A DNA stretch of 64,000 nucleotides, from contig JBLWXV010000001.1 in the NCBI GenBank assembly GCA_048267245.1, positions 62,001 to 126,000 of the forward strand, in the 5' to 3' direction. Of the stretch, positions 50,789 through 59,664 are shown piece by piece. The first letter of the stretch is position 1. Every line of letters begins with the position of its first letter. The notes beneath the pieces were generated by a model. The model worked only from the letters and a program-made list of their open reading frames with translations. It did not search any database and was not told where the DNA came from. A program made the position numbers and the translations under genes. The DNA is from JBLWXV01 sp048267245 (GTDB lineage: Bacteria; Bdellovibrionota; Bacteriovoracia; Bacteriovoracales; Bacteriovoracaceae).

Positions 50789-51910
50789 TTACTTATTCTT
50801 TAGGCCTAACTGAGGCGCTAGTTCTTCAGGAGCAGTCGAATAACTCATCGCCGTTTCAGCATCAATCAAGCCAGCATCAAAGTGCTTGCGCAATGATTGG
50901 TTCATGGTTGTCATTCCCGTCTTGTCCTGACCAATTTGCATTTGTGAGTAAATTTGGTGAATTTTATCTTCGCGGATGAGGTTTCTAATACCCGGTGTGG
51001 GTACAAGAATTTCCATCGACATACAGCGACCAGGCTCAAATGATTTTGGAATCAGCTGCTGAGAAACAACTCCCTGTAAAACGAACGAGAGAAGCGTTCT
51101 AATCTGACCTTGTTGGTGAGATGGAAAAACGTTGATAACCCTGTTAATAGTTTGAACTGTAGAGTTGGTGTGAAGGGTTCCGAAAACTAAGTGACCCGTT
51201 TCTGCAATCGTCAGAGCGGCCTCAATCGTTTCGGGATCTCGAAGCTCTCCTACGAGTACGATGTCGGGGTCTTGGCGAAGAAGAGATTTAAGAGCGTGCT
51301 TAAATGAAAGTGAGTCACTTCCAATCTCCCTCTGATTCACGATACATTGTTTATGAGGGTGCACAAATTCAACCGGGTCTTCTAGTGTTACGATGTGACC
51401 GCTTTCATTTTCGTTTAGACGATCAATCAAAGCCGCAAGTGTTGTCGACTTACCGGAGCCGGTTGGCCCAGTCACAAGAATCAAGCCGTTACTGACGTCT
51501 GTCATCTCGAGTAAGACGTTTGGAAGGTTGAGTGCTTTAAAGTCTGGAATGATACTTGGAATGAGACGAAAAACCGCAGCAACGCCACCCTTTGAATAGA
51601 AAACGTTGGCACGAAATCTCGCCAGTCCTTTGATACCAAATGAAAAGTCGAGCTCTAATGTTTTTTCAAACTCATTTTTTTGCTCTTCACTCAAAACTTG
51701 ATAGATTAACCTCTTTGAGTCAGCCGCAGTGAGGGAAGGAATCTTTACGCGTACCACCTCTCCATTCACTCGCAACCCTGGTGGCGTACCAACTGTTAGG
51801 TGTAAGTCAGACGCTCCACTTTCAACCATGAGTTTGAATAGCTGTTGAATCTTAACGTTATCACCAATACCAGCTTGCTTGGTTCGCGTGACTGTATTAT
51901 CTCCAGACAT
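50789..51910 (-). CDS. pilT: Pilus retraction ATPase PilT
   Basis: PilT powers retraction and thus twitching. The 373 residues include Walker A GPTGSGKSTT, the Asp box (HIVTLEDPVEFVHPHKQ), Walker B DIVLVGELRD, the His box TGHLVFGTLHTNS and the C-terminal retraction motif PGIRNLIREDK (AIRNLIRE in other species). A Gln/Glu-rich N-terminus precedes LFKLMVESGASDLHLTVG. It begins 11 bases after pilB ends. Confidence 0.96.
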   Translation of the reverse strand: MSGDNTVTRTKQAGIGDNVKIQQLFKLMVESGASDLHLTVGTPPGLRVNGEVVRVKIPSLTAADSKRLIYQVLSEEQKNEFEKTLELDFSFGIKGLARFRANVFYSKGGVAAVFRLIPSIIPDFKALNLPNVLLEMTDVSNGLILVTGPTGSGKSTTLAALIDRLNENESGHIVTLEDPVEFVHPHKQCIVNQREIGSDSLSFKHALKSLLRQDPDIVLVGELRDPETIEAALTIAETGHLVFGTLHTNSTVQTINRVINVFPSHQQGQIRTLLSFVLQGVVSQQLIPKSFEPGRCMSMEILVPTPGIRNLIREDKIHQIYSQMQIGQDKTGMTTMNQSLRKHFDAGLIDAETAMSYSTAPEELAPQLGLKNK

Positions 51911-51921
51911 AGATACCTTCC

Positions 51922-53592
51922 TTAAAACTTGTCAGAGCTCGAGTTTGTCACTGCTTCTTCGAGCGTAGACAAGCCTTGTGCCACTTTTGTTAGTGCGGAC
52001 ATTCTTAGAGTCTTCATTCCATCTTTAATTGCTTGTTTCTTTAATTCATCGGCCGATCCCTCTTTTAAGATCAGCTCTTTCACAGCGGGGGTCATATCCA
52101 TAACTTCGTAAATTGCCACTCGCCCCTTGTACCCAGTATTGTTGCAGTATTCACATCCCTTACCCTTAAAAACCTTAATTTTCTCTGCCGAGCTCGGAGC
52201 AAATCCAGCGGCAATTAAACTCTCGGGGGTGACGTCTTCAACTTCCTTACATTCATTACAAATTCTTCTTAAGAGTCTCTGGGCCACGACAACATTCAAA
52301 GAGCCGGTTACTAGGAAAGGTTCAATACCCATATTTAGTAATCTAGTCACTGTCGATGGGGCATCGTTCGTGTGTAGAGTAGAGAGAACTAAGTGACCAG
52401 TAAGAGCTGCCTCAACGGCAATCTCACCAACCTCAAGGTCTCGAATCTCCCCCACCATGATGATATTTGGATCTTGACGTAGAAATGCTTTAAGAGCGGC
52501 AGCGAAGGTTAAACCGATTTCCTTTCGCACGTTAACTTGATTGATACCTTCCAAGTTAAATTCCACCGGGTCTTCGGCCGTAGAAATATTTGTCGTTGAT
52601 TTATTCAACTCAGCGATTGCCGAATAAAGCGTAGTCGTCTTACCAGAACCTGTTGGACCAGTCACAAGTACCATTCCATAAGGTTGATGAATCCCGTTGA
52701 GGAATACACCCAGCTGCTTTTCTTCAAAGCCTAGCTTCGTCATATCTAATTGTAGGTTAGATTGATCGAGTAGACGTAGAACAACCTTTTCCCCAAAGAG
52801 AGTTGGAAGAGACGAAACCCTGTAATCAATGGGCTTACCACCAATAGACAATTTGATACGTCCATCCTGAGGCTTTCTTTTTTCTGCGATATCTAGTTGG
52901 GCAAGAATTTTCAGACGAGAAATAATTGGAAGCATCAAGCTTCTTGGAGGCTTGGCAACTTCCACCAGAGAGCCGTCCATGCGAAAGCGAATTCTGAACA
53001 AATTTTCATAGGGTTCAATATGAATATCTGAAGCTTTTCGAAGAAAGGCGTCGGCCAAGATTCGATTCACATACTTTATAACATCATCGCCAATATCTTC
53101 TTCTTTAACGACTTCTTCATTAGTAATATCAGACTTTACCTCACGAACAGTGTCGAGAAGTTCTTCAATGGTCTCCGTAACTCGAGAGTAAATTTTATCC
53201 CATGCTTTAATATTAGTGAGGATAAACTCTACTGGATGTTGAAAAAGAGATTGAAGTTCCGCTCTCTTATCAACAATACTTGGGTCATAGATAGCGAGGC
53301 TTACGGCCTTGCCTGTCTTCTGAACTGGAAGAGAGCGATATTTAATTACATCACTCTTCTTAATAAGCTTAATTGTCTGATCTTTAATTTTTGCGCGAGA
53401 GAGATCAATAAAGGTTAATTTGTGATTCGCAGCAAGTTGCTTAGCGAATTTTACGTCATCAAAGAAATCAAATTTCAGAAGTTCAAGCTCTGAAACTTTA
53501 TTTGGATCTTTATCCAACAAAAGAGGGCGAAGGTCCTTTATAGGAACCATCCCCGTCTTACCAATAATGTCTGCAAACTCTTTGCGAAACAT
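51922..53592 (-). CDS. pilB: Pilus extension ATPase PilB
   Basis: PilB drives pilus extension. The 556 residues begin with an MshEN-type domain (a possible cyclic-di-GMP binding module), then DIHIEPYENLFRIRFRMDGSL, Walker A GPTGSGKTTT, Asp box STAEDPVEF, Walker B NIIMVGEIRD, His box and the tetracysteine zinc site (CNEC and CEYC around residues 460 and 500). GGAAGG precedes the ATG. It opens the pilB-pilT-pilC set, 89 bases after aroE. Confidence 0.96.
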   Translation of the reverse strand: MFRKEFADIIGKTGMVPIKDLRPLLLDKDPNKVSELELLKFDFFDDVKFAKQLAANHKLTFIDLSRAKIKDQTIKLIKKSDVIKYRSLPVQKTGKAVSLAIYDPSIVDKRAELQSLFQHPVEFILTNIKAWDKIYSRVTETIEELLDTVREVKSDITNEEVVKEEDIGDDVIKYVNRILADAFLRKASDIHIEPYENLFRIRFRMDGSLVEVAKPPRSLMLPIISRLKILAQLDIAEKRKPQDGRIKLSIGGKPIDYRVSSLPTLFGEKVVLRLLDQSNLQLDMTKLGFEEKQLGVFLNGIHQPYGMVLVTGPTGSGKTTTLYSAIAELNKSTTNISTAEDPVEFNLEGINQVNVRKEIGLTFAAALKAFLRQDPNIIMVGEIRDLEVGEIAVEAALTGHLVLSTLHTNDAPSTVTRLLNMGIEPFLVTGSLNVVVAQRLLRRICNECKEVEDVTPESLIAAGFAPSSAEKIKVFKGKGCEYCNNTGYKGRVAIYEVMDMTPAVKELILKEGSADELKKQAIKDGMKTLRMSALTKVAQGLSTLEEAVTNSSSDKF

Positions 53593-53681
53593 TCGACCTT
53601 CCTTAAATTATGCCAACTTATCGGAATCTCGTTTTGTTTCGTTAACAGACAAGATATTTTTTTTATTGTGATAGGTAAAAG

Positions 53682-54374
53682 TTAACTTATTTTTAATCCC
53701 CAGAGCCCAAGTGCATGCTTGGCCTGAAGTAAGAGCAGCTCTTCACCATCAACATAGTAAAGACCTAGAGATTCAATCGACTTTCTTTCTTGCTCACGAG
53801 AGTAGTTTAAATCCCAGTAAAGTGAGTCCCTATTAGCTTTTCCACGAAATTCATATTCCCGAGCGCAACAGTTTATTATGAAGCTCTTCCGATCTGTCGC
53901 TTCCCTCAAGTCTATATCCGAAAGATTGGGAGTAGTTGATCTGGAGAATTGCCTATAGCTAAATCCGAGCTCTCGCAGGACAAGTGCTGTGACTCTAGCC
54001 ATGGCCCCGCTTCCTAAGATCACGACATCAGAGCTAGTTCCCTGGAGCTCTCTACTTAAGATTTCTCTCATGGCCAGAAGATCAGTATTGGTTCCCCAAA
54101 TCTCTCCATCCTCTTTATTCAGATAGAGACAATTAACTGCCTTAAGCTCTCTTACTTGCTCAGACATTTTTATCTGGGCGAGGAAATGGTTCTTGTAGGG
54201 AGCAGTGATGCTAATGCCTAAATAATTTGTAAGTAGTTCATTGGCTTTGGGAATATCATTAGGTGTTTCGTAATCGAGTAGCTTATATTCAAGAGAATCG
54301 CCCAGGAATTGGCGGTAAATCATCGGAGACTTCGAATGCGATATTCCCTTACCGATGAGTGCGAGTTTAATCAT
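53682..54374 (-). CDS. aroE: Short shikimate dehydrogenase-like protein
   Basis: AroE reduces 3-dehydroshikimate with NADPH. The 230-residue protein keeps the opening LIGKGISHSKSPMIYRQFLG (Ser pair binding shikimate), the catalytic Lys in ISITAPYKNHF, the Asp in GTNTDLLAM, a nucleotide-binding turn VVILGSGAMARV and a C-terminal QAKHALGLWG. It is about 40 residues shorter than usual (around 270); the NADP-binding domain is compact and the basic NRTxxR motif is reduced to FSRSTTP. Activity is likely but may be altered. It overlaps ribF by eight bases at the end of the Bat run. Confidence 0.82.
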   Translation of the reverse strand: MIKLALIGKGISHSKSPMIYRQFLGDSLEYKLLDYETPNDIPKANELLTNYLGISITAPYKNHFLAQIKMSEQVRELKAVNCLYLNKEDGEIWGTNTDLLAMREILSRELQGTSSDVVILGSGAMARVTALVLRELGFSYRQFSRSTTPNLSDIDLREATDRKSFIINCCAREYEFRGKANRDSLYWDLNYSREQERKSIESLGLYYVDGEELLLLQAKHALGLWGLKIS

Positions 54375-55284
54375 TCATTTTCTCTCGCGCTTTCACATCA
54401 GAAGCAATTTGCGCAACGAGTTCACTGGCCGAAGAAAATTTTTTCTCATCTCTTATTTTTGAAATTAATTCTACCTTTAAGTTTTCTCCGTAAAGGTCAT
54501 CATTGAAGTCGAAAATAAAAGTTTCAACCTGCTTAATTTTTTTATCTGTAAAAGTAGGGTTAAAGCCCACATTCGTAATCGACTTTAGTCTCTGCCCAGA
54601 GCGAGTTACAAAGCTTGAGTAAACACCGTTTTTGGGAATTAAGCGGTTCTTCTCTACTTCTAAATTCGCTGTTGGAAATCCAATGAGCTTTCCTCTTCCT
54701 GCCCCTTTCACAATTCTTCCAGATAAGTAGAAGGGCCTGCCTAAAAGCTCGTTGGCCTTTTCAATATCCCCACTCACAAGATAATTTCGAATAATTGTCG
54801 AGCTAGGTGGGTTTAGTTCATGACTTGGATCAAGCATATGAACTTCGATACCCTTGCACTCCAGATATTTCTTCGCAAAGTCAAAATTGCCGGCTTTATT
54901 GGCACCAAACGAAAAATCATATCCAAGAAAAAGCTTCTTTATATTCTTTGAACTAAGAACGTACTTATTTAGAAAATCTTCCGGTGTGAGGGTACTAAAG
55001 TCGCGGCTAAACTTAACTTCAAACAAATAGTCTACACCCTTACCTTCGAATAGTTCTCTGCGATCACTGTAACTATTGAGCAAAAAACCATCGAGTGGGC
55101 CAAGAATCTCGAGCGGATGAGGAACGAATGTCATGACTGCTAGGAAGTCATCTTCATTAAGTTTCTCGCGTATGGAATTGATAAGATGTTGATGACCAAG
55201 ATGGACACCGTCAAAGTTGCCAATTGTTAAAGCAACCGGACGATCAAAACTCTCTTCACCTTTATAATTTTCTACGACCTTCAT
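54367..55284 (-). CDS. ribF: Bifunctional riboflavin kinase / FAD synthetase
   Basis: RibF makes FMN and FAD from riboflavin. The 305 residues contain the N-terminal nucleotidyltransferase (ALTIGNFDGVHLGHQHLI, LGYDFSFGANKAGN, PPSSTIIRNYLVSGDIEKANELLGRPF) and the C-terminal kinase (GRGKLIGFPTANL, KNGVYSSFV, TNVGFNPTF, ETFIFDFNDDLYGE). Length is normal. It overlaps batD by four bases, an unusual partner for a vitamin gene. Confidence 0.95.
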   Translation of the reverse strand: MKVVENYKGEESFDRPVALTIGNFDGVHLGHQHLINSIREKLNEDDFLAVMTFVPHPLEILGPLDGFLLNSYSDRRELFEGKGVDYLFEVKFSRDFSTLTPEDFLNKYVLSSKNIKKLFLGYDFSFGANKAGNFDFAKKYLECKGIEVHMLDPSHELNPPSSTIIRNYLVSGDIEKANELLGRPFYLSGRIVKGAGRGKLIGFPTANLEVEKNRLIPKNGVYSSFVTRSGQRLKSITNVGFNPTFTDKKIKQVETFIFDFNDDLYGENLKVELISKIRDEKKFSSASELVAQIASDVKAREKMND

Positions 55285-56993
55285 AACTGAGCACTTTTCA
55301 CTACTTTAGACATTAAACTCACGAGTTTCTTATTTGATGAACTATCGTTTTTCTTGGATTTATTGTCACGATTACCATAGTCATTGCCTTCGGCCTTTGC
55401 AATACAACTATTTATAAATTTGCGCTCATCTACTGAAAGTACTTCTATTGAATTAATAACTTCACTCAGACGACTCCCAGGACTGACCTCAGGGTATATT
55501 CGGCGTACTAGATTATTAAGAGAGCGATAGCTTGCTCCGTTCTTTTCAATATCCTTTAATATTGTTTTGTACTCATTTTGTGGATTTATCATTGATAGGC
55601 CACTTTTAAGGGCAATCAAGAGCACTATCACTAGCAATGCCACCAGTGCATACATCACAATTCTTGGCCAAAAGCTAAGACTTACAGCACCTAGAGGCGT
55701 AAGCGAAGGTGCAATAAAACCTAGCTCTACAATTTTTTGTGGTGCTACTTGAATAGGTCTTGTCGCCCTCTCTGGTTGAGAGTTTGAATTACTAAGACCC
55801 GGACTACCAGTTGAACTCATTGCGCTTCCCCCAACTTCTAGTCCGGGTAGATCAATAGAGTGGGTTATAAATGACTTTGACACGGGATCGAAAGTTGAGA
55901 GTTCGAAGCTACCCTTTTCAAAATTCATCGGGGATCGCGGAAGCTGGGTATAATCAAATTGCTTTCTCGCCCTTGATTGGTCCACCTCAACAACTTCACT
56001 TCTCGTATCAAAGTGTTCCAGGTCTGGATGAGAATAAATTGTGGGTGCATCTAGTTTTTCTAGGGCCCCCTCACCTTCAACAACCAAGCGATATTCAACT
56101 GCTTCATTTACTAGATATTTATTCTTATTTTGAGTGAGTTCAAATTTGTGCTCCCCTACTAAGCCCGTAAAGTTAGATGGTGCATTCTCTGCAGGGATTG
56201 GCTCAACCTTAAGAGTAAGCGTCTTTGAACTTAGGGTCCGCCCTTTATAACCTCTGAGCTGTAGGCCAAAAGTCCCAAAGGGTGTGGAGTTTGTGAAATC
56301 AGAATATTGAATATTCATTCGCAGCGGATCGACTTTGATTTCTCCAATCTTCTCTGCGTATAACCTAGCTGAATAAACGAGAGTTCTTCGATAGAGCACT
56401 CCGTCTACTTCTACACGTTCCGTATTATTCACTTCCTTGTGAAATCTCTTTATAAATCCATTCAGTTTTGGAAACTCTTTAATTTCTTGTGAGACAATAT
56501 TGTTTCGATAATAAATATAATACTTAAGATCAATTCCCTCACCGACATAGTATTCATCCTTGGAAGTTTCGGCGCGCAAGAACATCGACTGTGGTTCCTT
56601 TGCCTCTTGAAGAACGTTGAGCCTGATATTTTTAACTTCTTTGACCTCTCCACCGACCTCGACTGAGATATCTCTCAGATAGAGATACCCAATCTTCTTA
56701 GAAATCAGTTGGTAGCCAATGGTGACCTTTCTCTCAGTTGTAATTTTTCCGTTCAATAGTACGGCGTTAATTGCCTCACCTCGGTTGCTCTTACCAATGA
56801 CTTCGGCATGTCCTGGATTAAACCTGATCATTGGTTCATCGCGCTTATCTGTTTCGATGATAAAATTTACATCGAATGCTTCATCTACAATCGGGCTTAC
56901 TGGACGAACTTCCACCTTAACATCCAGGGCCATTGCACTCACGAAGGGTAAGAGAAAAAATAATATATAGGCCATGATCTTATTCATCACCAA
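55281..56993 (-). CDS. batD: BatD-like protein
   Basis: A 570-residue periplasmic protein of the Bat (aerotolerance) type. Signal peptide at residues 1-22, then several beta-sandwich repeats (DEAFDVNFIIETD, VGEGIDLKYYIYYRNNIVS, LVNEAVEYRLVVEGEGALEKL) followed by a membrane helix around residue 460 (FWPRIVMYALVALLVIVLLIAL) and a cytoplasmic helical domain. Linked by a seven-base overlap to the VWA gene before it. Bat proteins form an envelope complex with MoxR; their molecular job is still unclear. Confidence 0.85.
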   Translation of the reverse strand: MVMNKIMAYILFFLLPFVSAMALDVKVEVRPVSPIVDEAFDVNFIIETDKRDEPMIRFNPGHAEVIGKSNRGEAINAVLLNGKITTERKVTIGYQLISKKIGYLYLRDISVEVGGEVKEVKNIRLNVLQEAKEPQSMFLRAETSKDEYYVGEGIDLKYYIYYRNNIVSQEIKEFPKLNGFIKRFHKEVNNTERVEVDGVLYRRTLVYSARLYAEKIGEIKVDPLRMNIQYSDFTNSTPFGTFGLQLRGYKGRTLSSKTLTLKVEPIPAENAPSNFTGLVGEHKFELTQNKNKYLVNEAVEYRLVVEGEGALEKLDAPTIYSHPDLEHFDTRSEVVEVDQSRARKQFDYTQLPRSPMNFEKGSFELSTFDPVSKSFITHSIDLPGLEVGGSAMSSTGSPGLSNSNSQPERATRPIQVAPQKIVELGFIAPSLTPLGAVSLSFWPRIVMYALVALLVIVLLIALKSGLSMINPQNEYKTILKDIEKNGASYRSLNNLVRRIYPEVSPGSRLSEVINSIEVLSVDERKFINSCIAKAEGNDYGNRDNKSKKNDSSSNKKLVSLMSKVVKSAQL

Positions 56994-58684
56994 TCCTTAG
57001 GCTTTGAAGTATCATCAGGAGTATCTGTCGAGGTATCGATATATTGCTCTTGCAATTTGCGATCATCCTCAAGAACTTGCTTAACGAGAGCAGGCACTTT
57101 CTTCATTGCTCGCTCTCTCTTCTGTTGCTCCTGACGCTCTTTAAGTTTCTGCTCATTACTCTTTGATTTATTCTGCTCATCTTGATCACCCTGATCTTGA
57201 TTTTGCTTATTCTGATCACTCTTCTTTTCTTGTTGATCCTTCTTTTCTTGATCTTGCTGGTCTTGCTGTTTTTGTTGGTTCTGCTTTCCCTGACCGTCTT
57301 TCTGTTGATCCTTTTTCTCTTGATCTTGCTGGTCTTGCTGCTGCTGTTCTTGTTGTTTTTTTATGGCATTAAGAATGTTTGATCGCAAAATTGTCTTTTG
57401 CTCATCACTCAAACCTTCCCTATCAACTTGTCCTATGAGTTCAAGTCCCTCATGTACCTTTCCAGATGCCAACAAGGCAGTACCATAATTTAGGACAGCC
57501 TCTTTCTTAGACTTATCTGGATTTATCGTTTCGCCATAAAGAGTCGCTGACTCCTCGTACTTCTCTGCTTGAATCAACTTTTTGGCCAGCTCGAGTTTTT
57601 CATCCTTAGAGACAGATCCCTTAGAAAGTTTACTCATTAATTCCTCTGTACTCTGGGCCATTGATTTGTCGGCCCAAGATAGAGACAGGATCAATGCGAA
57701 TATTGAAAAGGCCTTAAATGTTCTTCCACGCGTCAGAAGGACTGCCACGAGGTAGCAGATAATTCCCAAAATGATTAAGTAATGACCTAGGACAGGCCTA
57801 ACTCTTTGTGTGCTTTTAGAGAGCTTTTCAAGATACGAACGATTGAAGAAATTAAGTATCTCTTCAGTTGGTAAATTATAGGCTTGGACAATCCAATAGC
57901 GATAATGCTCAATTTGTTTGCCTAGATCTTTTAACAAATCTTCATTTAGTGAAGAGGAGACCTCCTCTCCACGAAATTTCTTATATCCTCTAAAAGCTTT
58001 ATTATTATCTCTAAGTGGAATCCTAGCTCCCTTTGAGGTTCCCACCCCTACAACGGCAACATTAATTCCATCAGGAACCTTCATCTCAAATGTTTCATCA
58101 TGCGCTTCTGCATCAGAAAAGAGCAGGATGTTACCAACCGGATCTTCACCACCTTCTGCTACAAAGTAACGAATAGATTCTCGAATCGTTTGGTAGAGGT
58201 TACTTCCTCCACTTAATTCCTTCTGCTCTACTAATCCGCCTAAACGAGCATCAAGCAAGTCAACATCATCAGTAAAAGGAATGAGCATTTTTTGAATATC
58301 TGAAAAGACAACAATCCCGACTTGATGACCATAAGCTCCCCTGACAAAGTGCTTGGCGAGCATGATCGCCTTTTCAAAGCGATTCGGACGCACATCTTCT
58401 GCCAACATACTGGCACTAGCATCAATCACAATCAGTGTTTTTTGATCGCCAATACTCCCCTCAATCGTCTCCTCCGGTCCTCTCAAGTCTAGGGCCGCCA
58501 AAACAAAGAGAGCAATAAAGGACAAGTAAAAGACGTGGGATAGGTTATAGCGAAGCTTTGGTCTGAGATCCCAATAAGTTCTTAGCGCTCCTTTAAAATC
58601 CCTCGCCGCCTTGAGGTAGAGAAAAGTGAATAGGACTAAAACAATAATCGCTAGAGGAAGATACTTTAAATATAGGAAGGTCAC
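56987..58684 (-). CDS. BatB-BatC fusion: VWA domain plus TPR and Gln/Lys/Asp-rich tail
   Basis: A 565-residue membrane protein. Two helices flank an N-terminal VWA domain (residues about 80-265) with the MIDAS motifs DASAS and FSDAEAH; the MIDAS threonine position is SGGSNL. A third helix near 300-345 is followed by TPR-like repeats (LAKKLIQAEKYEESATLYGETINPD, LNYGTALLASGKVHEGLELIG) and about 90 residues dominated by Gln, Lys, Asp and Glu, ending VLEDDRKLQEQY. In many bacteria BatB and BatC are separate genes; here they are one. The 3' part contains a short DNA repeat. Overlaps batA by four bases. Confidence 0.85.
   Translation of the reverse strand: MTFLYLKYLPLAIIVLVLFTFLYLKAARDFKGALRTYWDLRPKLRYNLSHVFYLSFIALFVLAALDLRGPEETIEGSIGDQKTLIVIDASASMLAEDVRPNRFEKAIMLAKHFVRGAYGHQVGIVVFSDIQKMLIPFTDDVDLLDARLGGLVEQKELSGGSNLYQTIRESIRYFVAEGGEDPVGNILLFSDAEAHDETFEMKVPDGINVAVVGVGTSKGARIPLRDNNKAFRGYKKFRGEEVSSSLNEDLLKDLGKQIEHYRYWIVQAYNLPTEEILNFFNRSYLEKLSKSTQRVRPVLGHYLIILGIICYLVAVLLTRGRTFKAFSIFALILSLSWADKSMAQSTEELMSKLSKGSVSKDEKLELAKKLIQAEKYEESATLYGETINPDKSKKEAVLNYGTALLASGKVHEGLELIGQVDREGLSDEQKTILRSNILNAIKKQQEQQQQDQQDQEKKDQQKDGQGKQNQQKQQDQQDQEKKDQQEKKSDQNKQNQDQGDQDEQNKSKSNEQKLKERQEQQKRERAMKKVPALVKQVLEDDRKLQEQYIDTSTDTPDDTSKPKDW
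57231..57340. repeat. Imperfect direct repeat inside batBC
   Basis: A 38-base segment at 57231-57268 recurs nearly unchanged at 57303-57340, 72 bases on, so the frame is kept. It encodes the Gln/Asp/Lys-rich tail (DQQDQEKKDQQ twice). Simple CAR/GAT/AAR codons dominate the whole 57163-57360 stretch, suggesting length variation by slippage. Confidence 0.75.
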
Positions 58685-59664
58685 ACAACCTCCCTAAGCA
58701 AATTATAACGAGCCACTTCAACGCCAAAGAGTAGAAAAATCCCGACAATTAGGTGCTTAAAGTAGAGCTCCTTAAAAAGTGCTCTGCGACTTATATCGAT
58801 TTCAGTTTTCTCTAGTGAGTTTACTTCACTTAGAACTTCTTTTAGAGCTTGTTCATTTTTGGCACTATATGATTTCCCACCAGTGATCTTTGAAATCTCT
58901 TCTAGTCCACCTTCGTCAACACTTCCACCGGGAATCATTTGGTAGCGCTGTTGTCCAAAGACCGGTCTTCCCAATGGGATCTGGGCATCGTCATCTCCTC
59001 CAACGGCCACAGTGTAGACCTTAACACCTTTGTCTTTGGCCATCTGAGCTGCTTGCAGTGGATTAATAACACCAACATTACTCACACCATCAGTTAAGAG
59101 AAGAACAATTTTATTTTCAGCAAGAGACTGACTCAGTCTTCCAACAGCAAGTGCCAGAGCATCGCCAATATTTGTTCCACTCCCAAGAAATCCGATTTGT
59201 ATGTCCTGAATACTTCGCTCAATGAGCTTGAGATCTGTACTAAGTGGAAGGAGCGTGAAGGCGCGCTCACTAAACATGATAATACCAATTCTATCAGTAG
59301 GTCTTAACTGCACAAATTCATGTATTTTTTCTTTGGTTACTTCCATGCGGTTAGGTTCAAAGTCAGTTGCAAGCATTGAACGACTAACATCAACAACTAG
59401 GAACACATCGTTTACTTCAACTTTATTCTTAGCAAATCCTATTTGTTCACGCTCTCTCATTAGCGCCATGCTTATAAATATCCAACCAGCACTCCCGAGC
59501 ACAAATAGAATGACACGCAAACCTTTAGTGAGAATATCGCTCTTAACTCTAGGAACAATCAACTGTCCCTTTCTTAATAGGTGAAAATAAGAAATGCACC
59601 AAAAGACGAATCCAAGAACACCCCATAACGCATTTAAAGGTTCATGATAGCTTGTCACTAGCAC
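58681..59664 (-). CDS. batA: BatA-like VWA membrane protein
   Basis: A 327-residue protein with two N-terminal membrane helices, a VWA domain (residues about 85-270) and a C-terminal helix. The MIDAS is complete: DVSRS (FLVVDVSRSMLATD), the Thr in GSGTNIGDAL and the Asp in LLLTDGVSNVG, so metal-dependent protein binding is expected. Together with the next VWA gene, MoxR and DUF58 this is the classical Bat operon. Overlaps the upstream gene by 23 bases. Confidence 0.9.
   Translation of the reverse strand: MLVTSYHEPLNALWGVLGFVFWCISYFHLLRKGQLIVPRVKSDILTKGLRVILFVLGSAGWIFISMALMREREQIGFAKNKVEVNDVFLVVDVSRSMLATDFEPNRMEVTKEKIHEFVQLRPTDRIGIIMFSERAFTLLPLSTDLKLIERSIQDIQIGFLGSGTNIGDALALAVGRLSQSLAENKIVLLLTDGVSNVGVINPLQAAQMAKDKGVKVYTVAVGGDDDAQIPLGRPVFGQQRYQMIPGGSVDEGGLEEISKITGGKSYSAKNEQALKEVLSEVNSLEKTEIDISRRALFKELYFKHLIVGIFLLFGVEVARYNLLREVV

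Noticed and set aside
57231..57340. CRISPR-like repeat
   Set aside because: Only two imperfect copies within a coding region and in frame; no array and no cas genes anywhere in the window.
57163..57372. Long plus-strand frames rich in Leu and Ile opposite the batBC tail
   Set aside because: They are the complement of the Gln/Lys/Asp-rich codon tract; no ribosome binding site and no family likeness.
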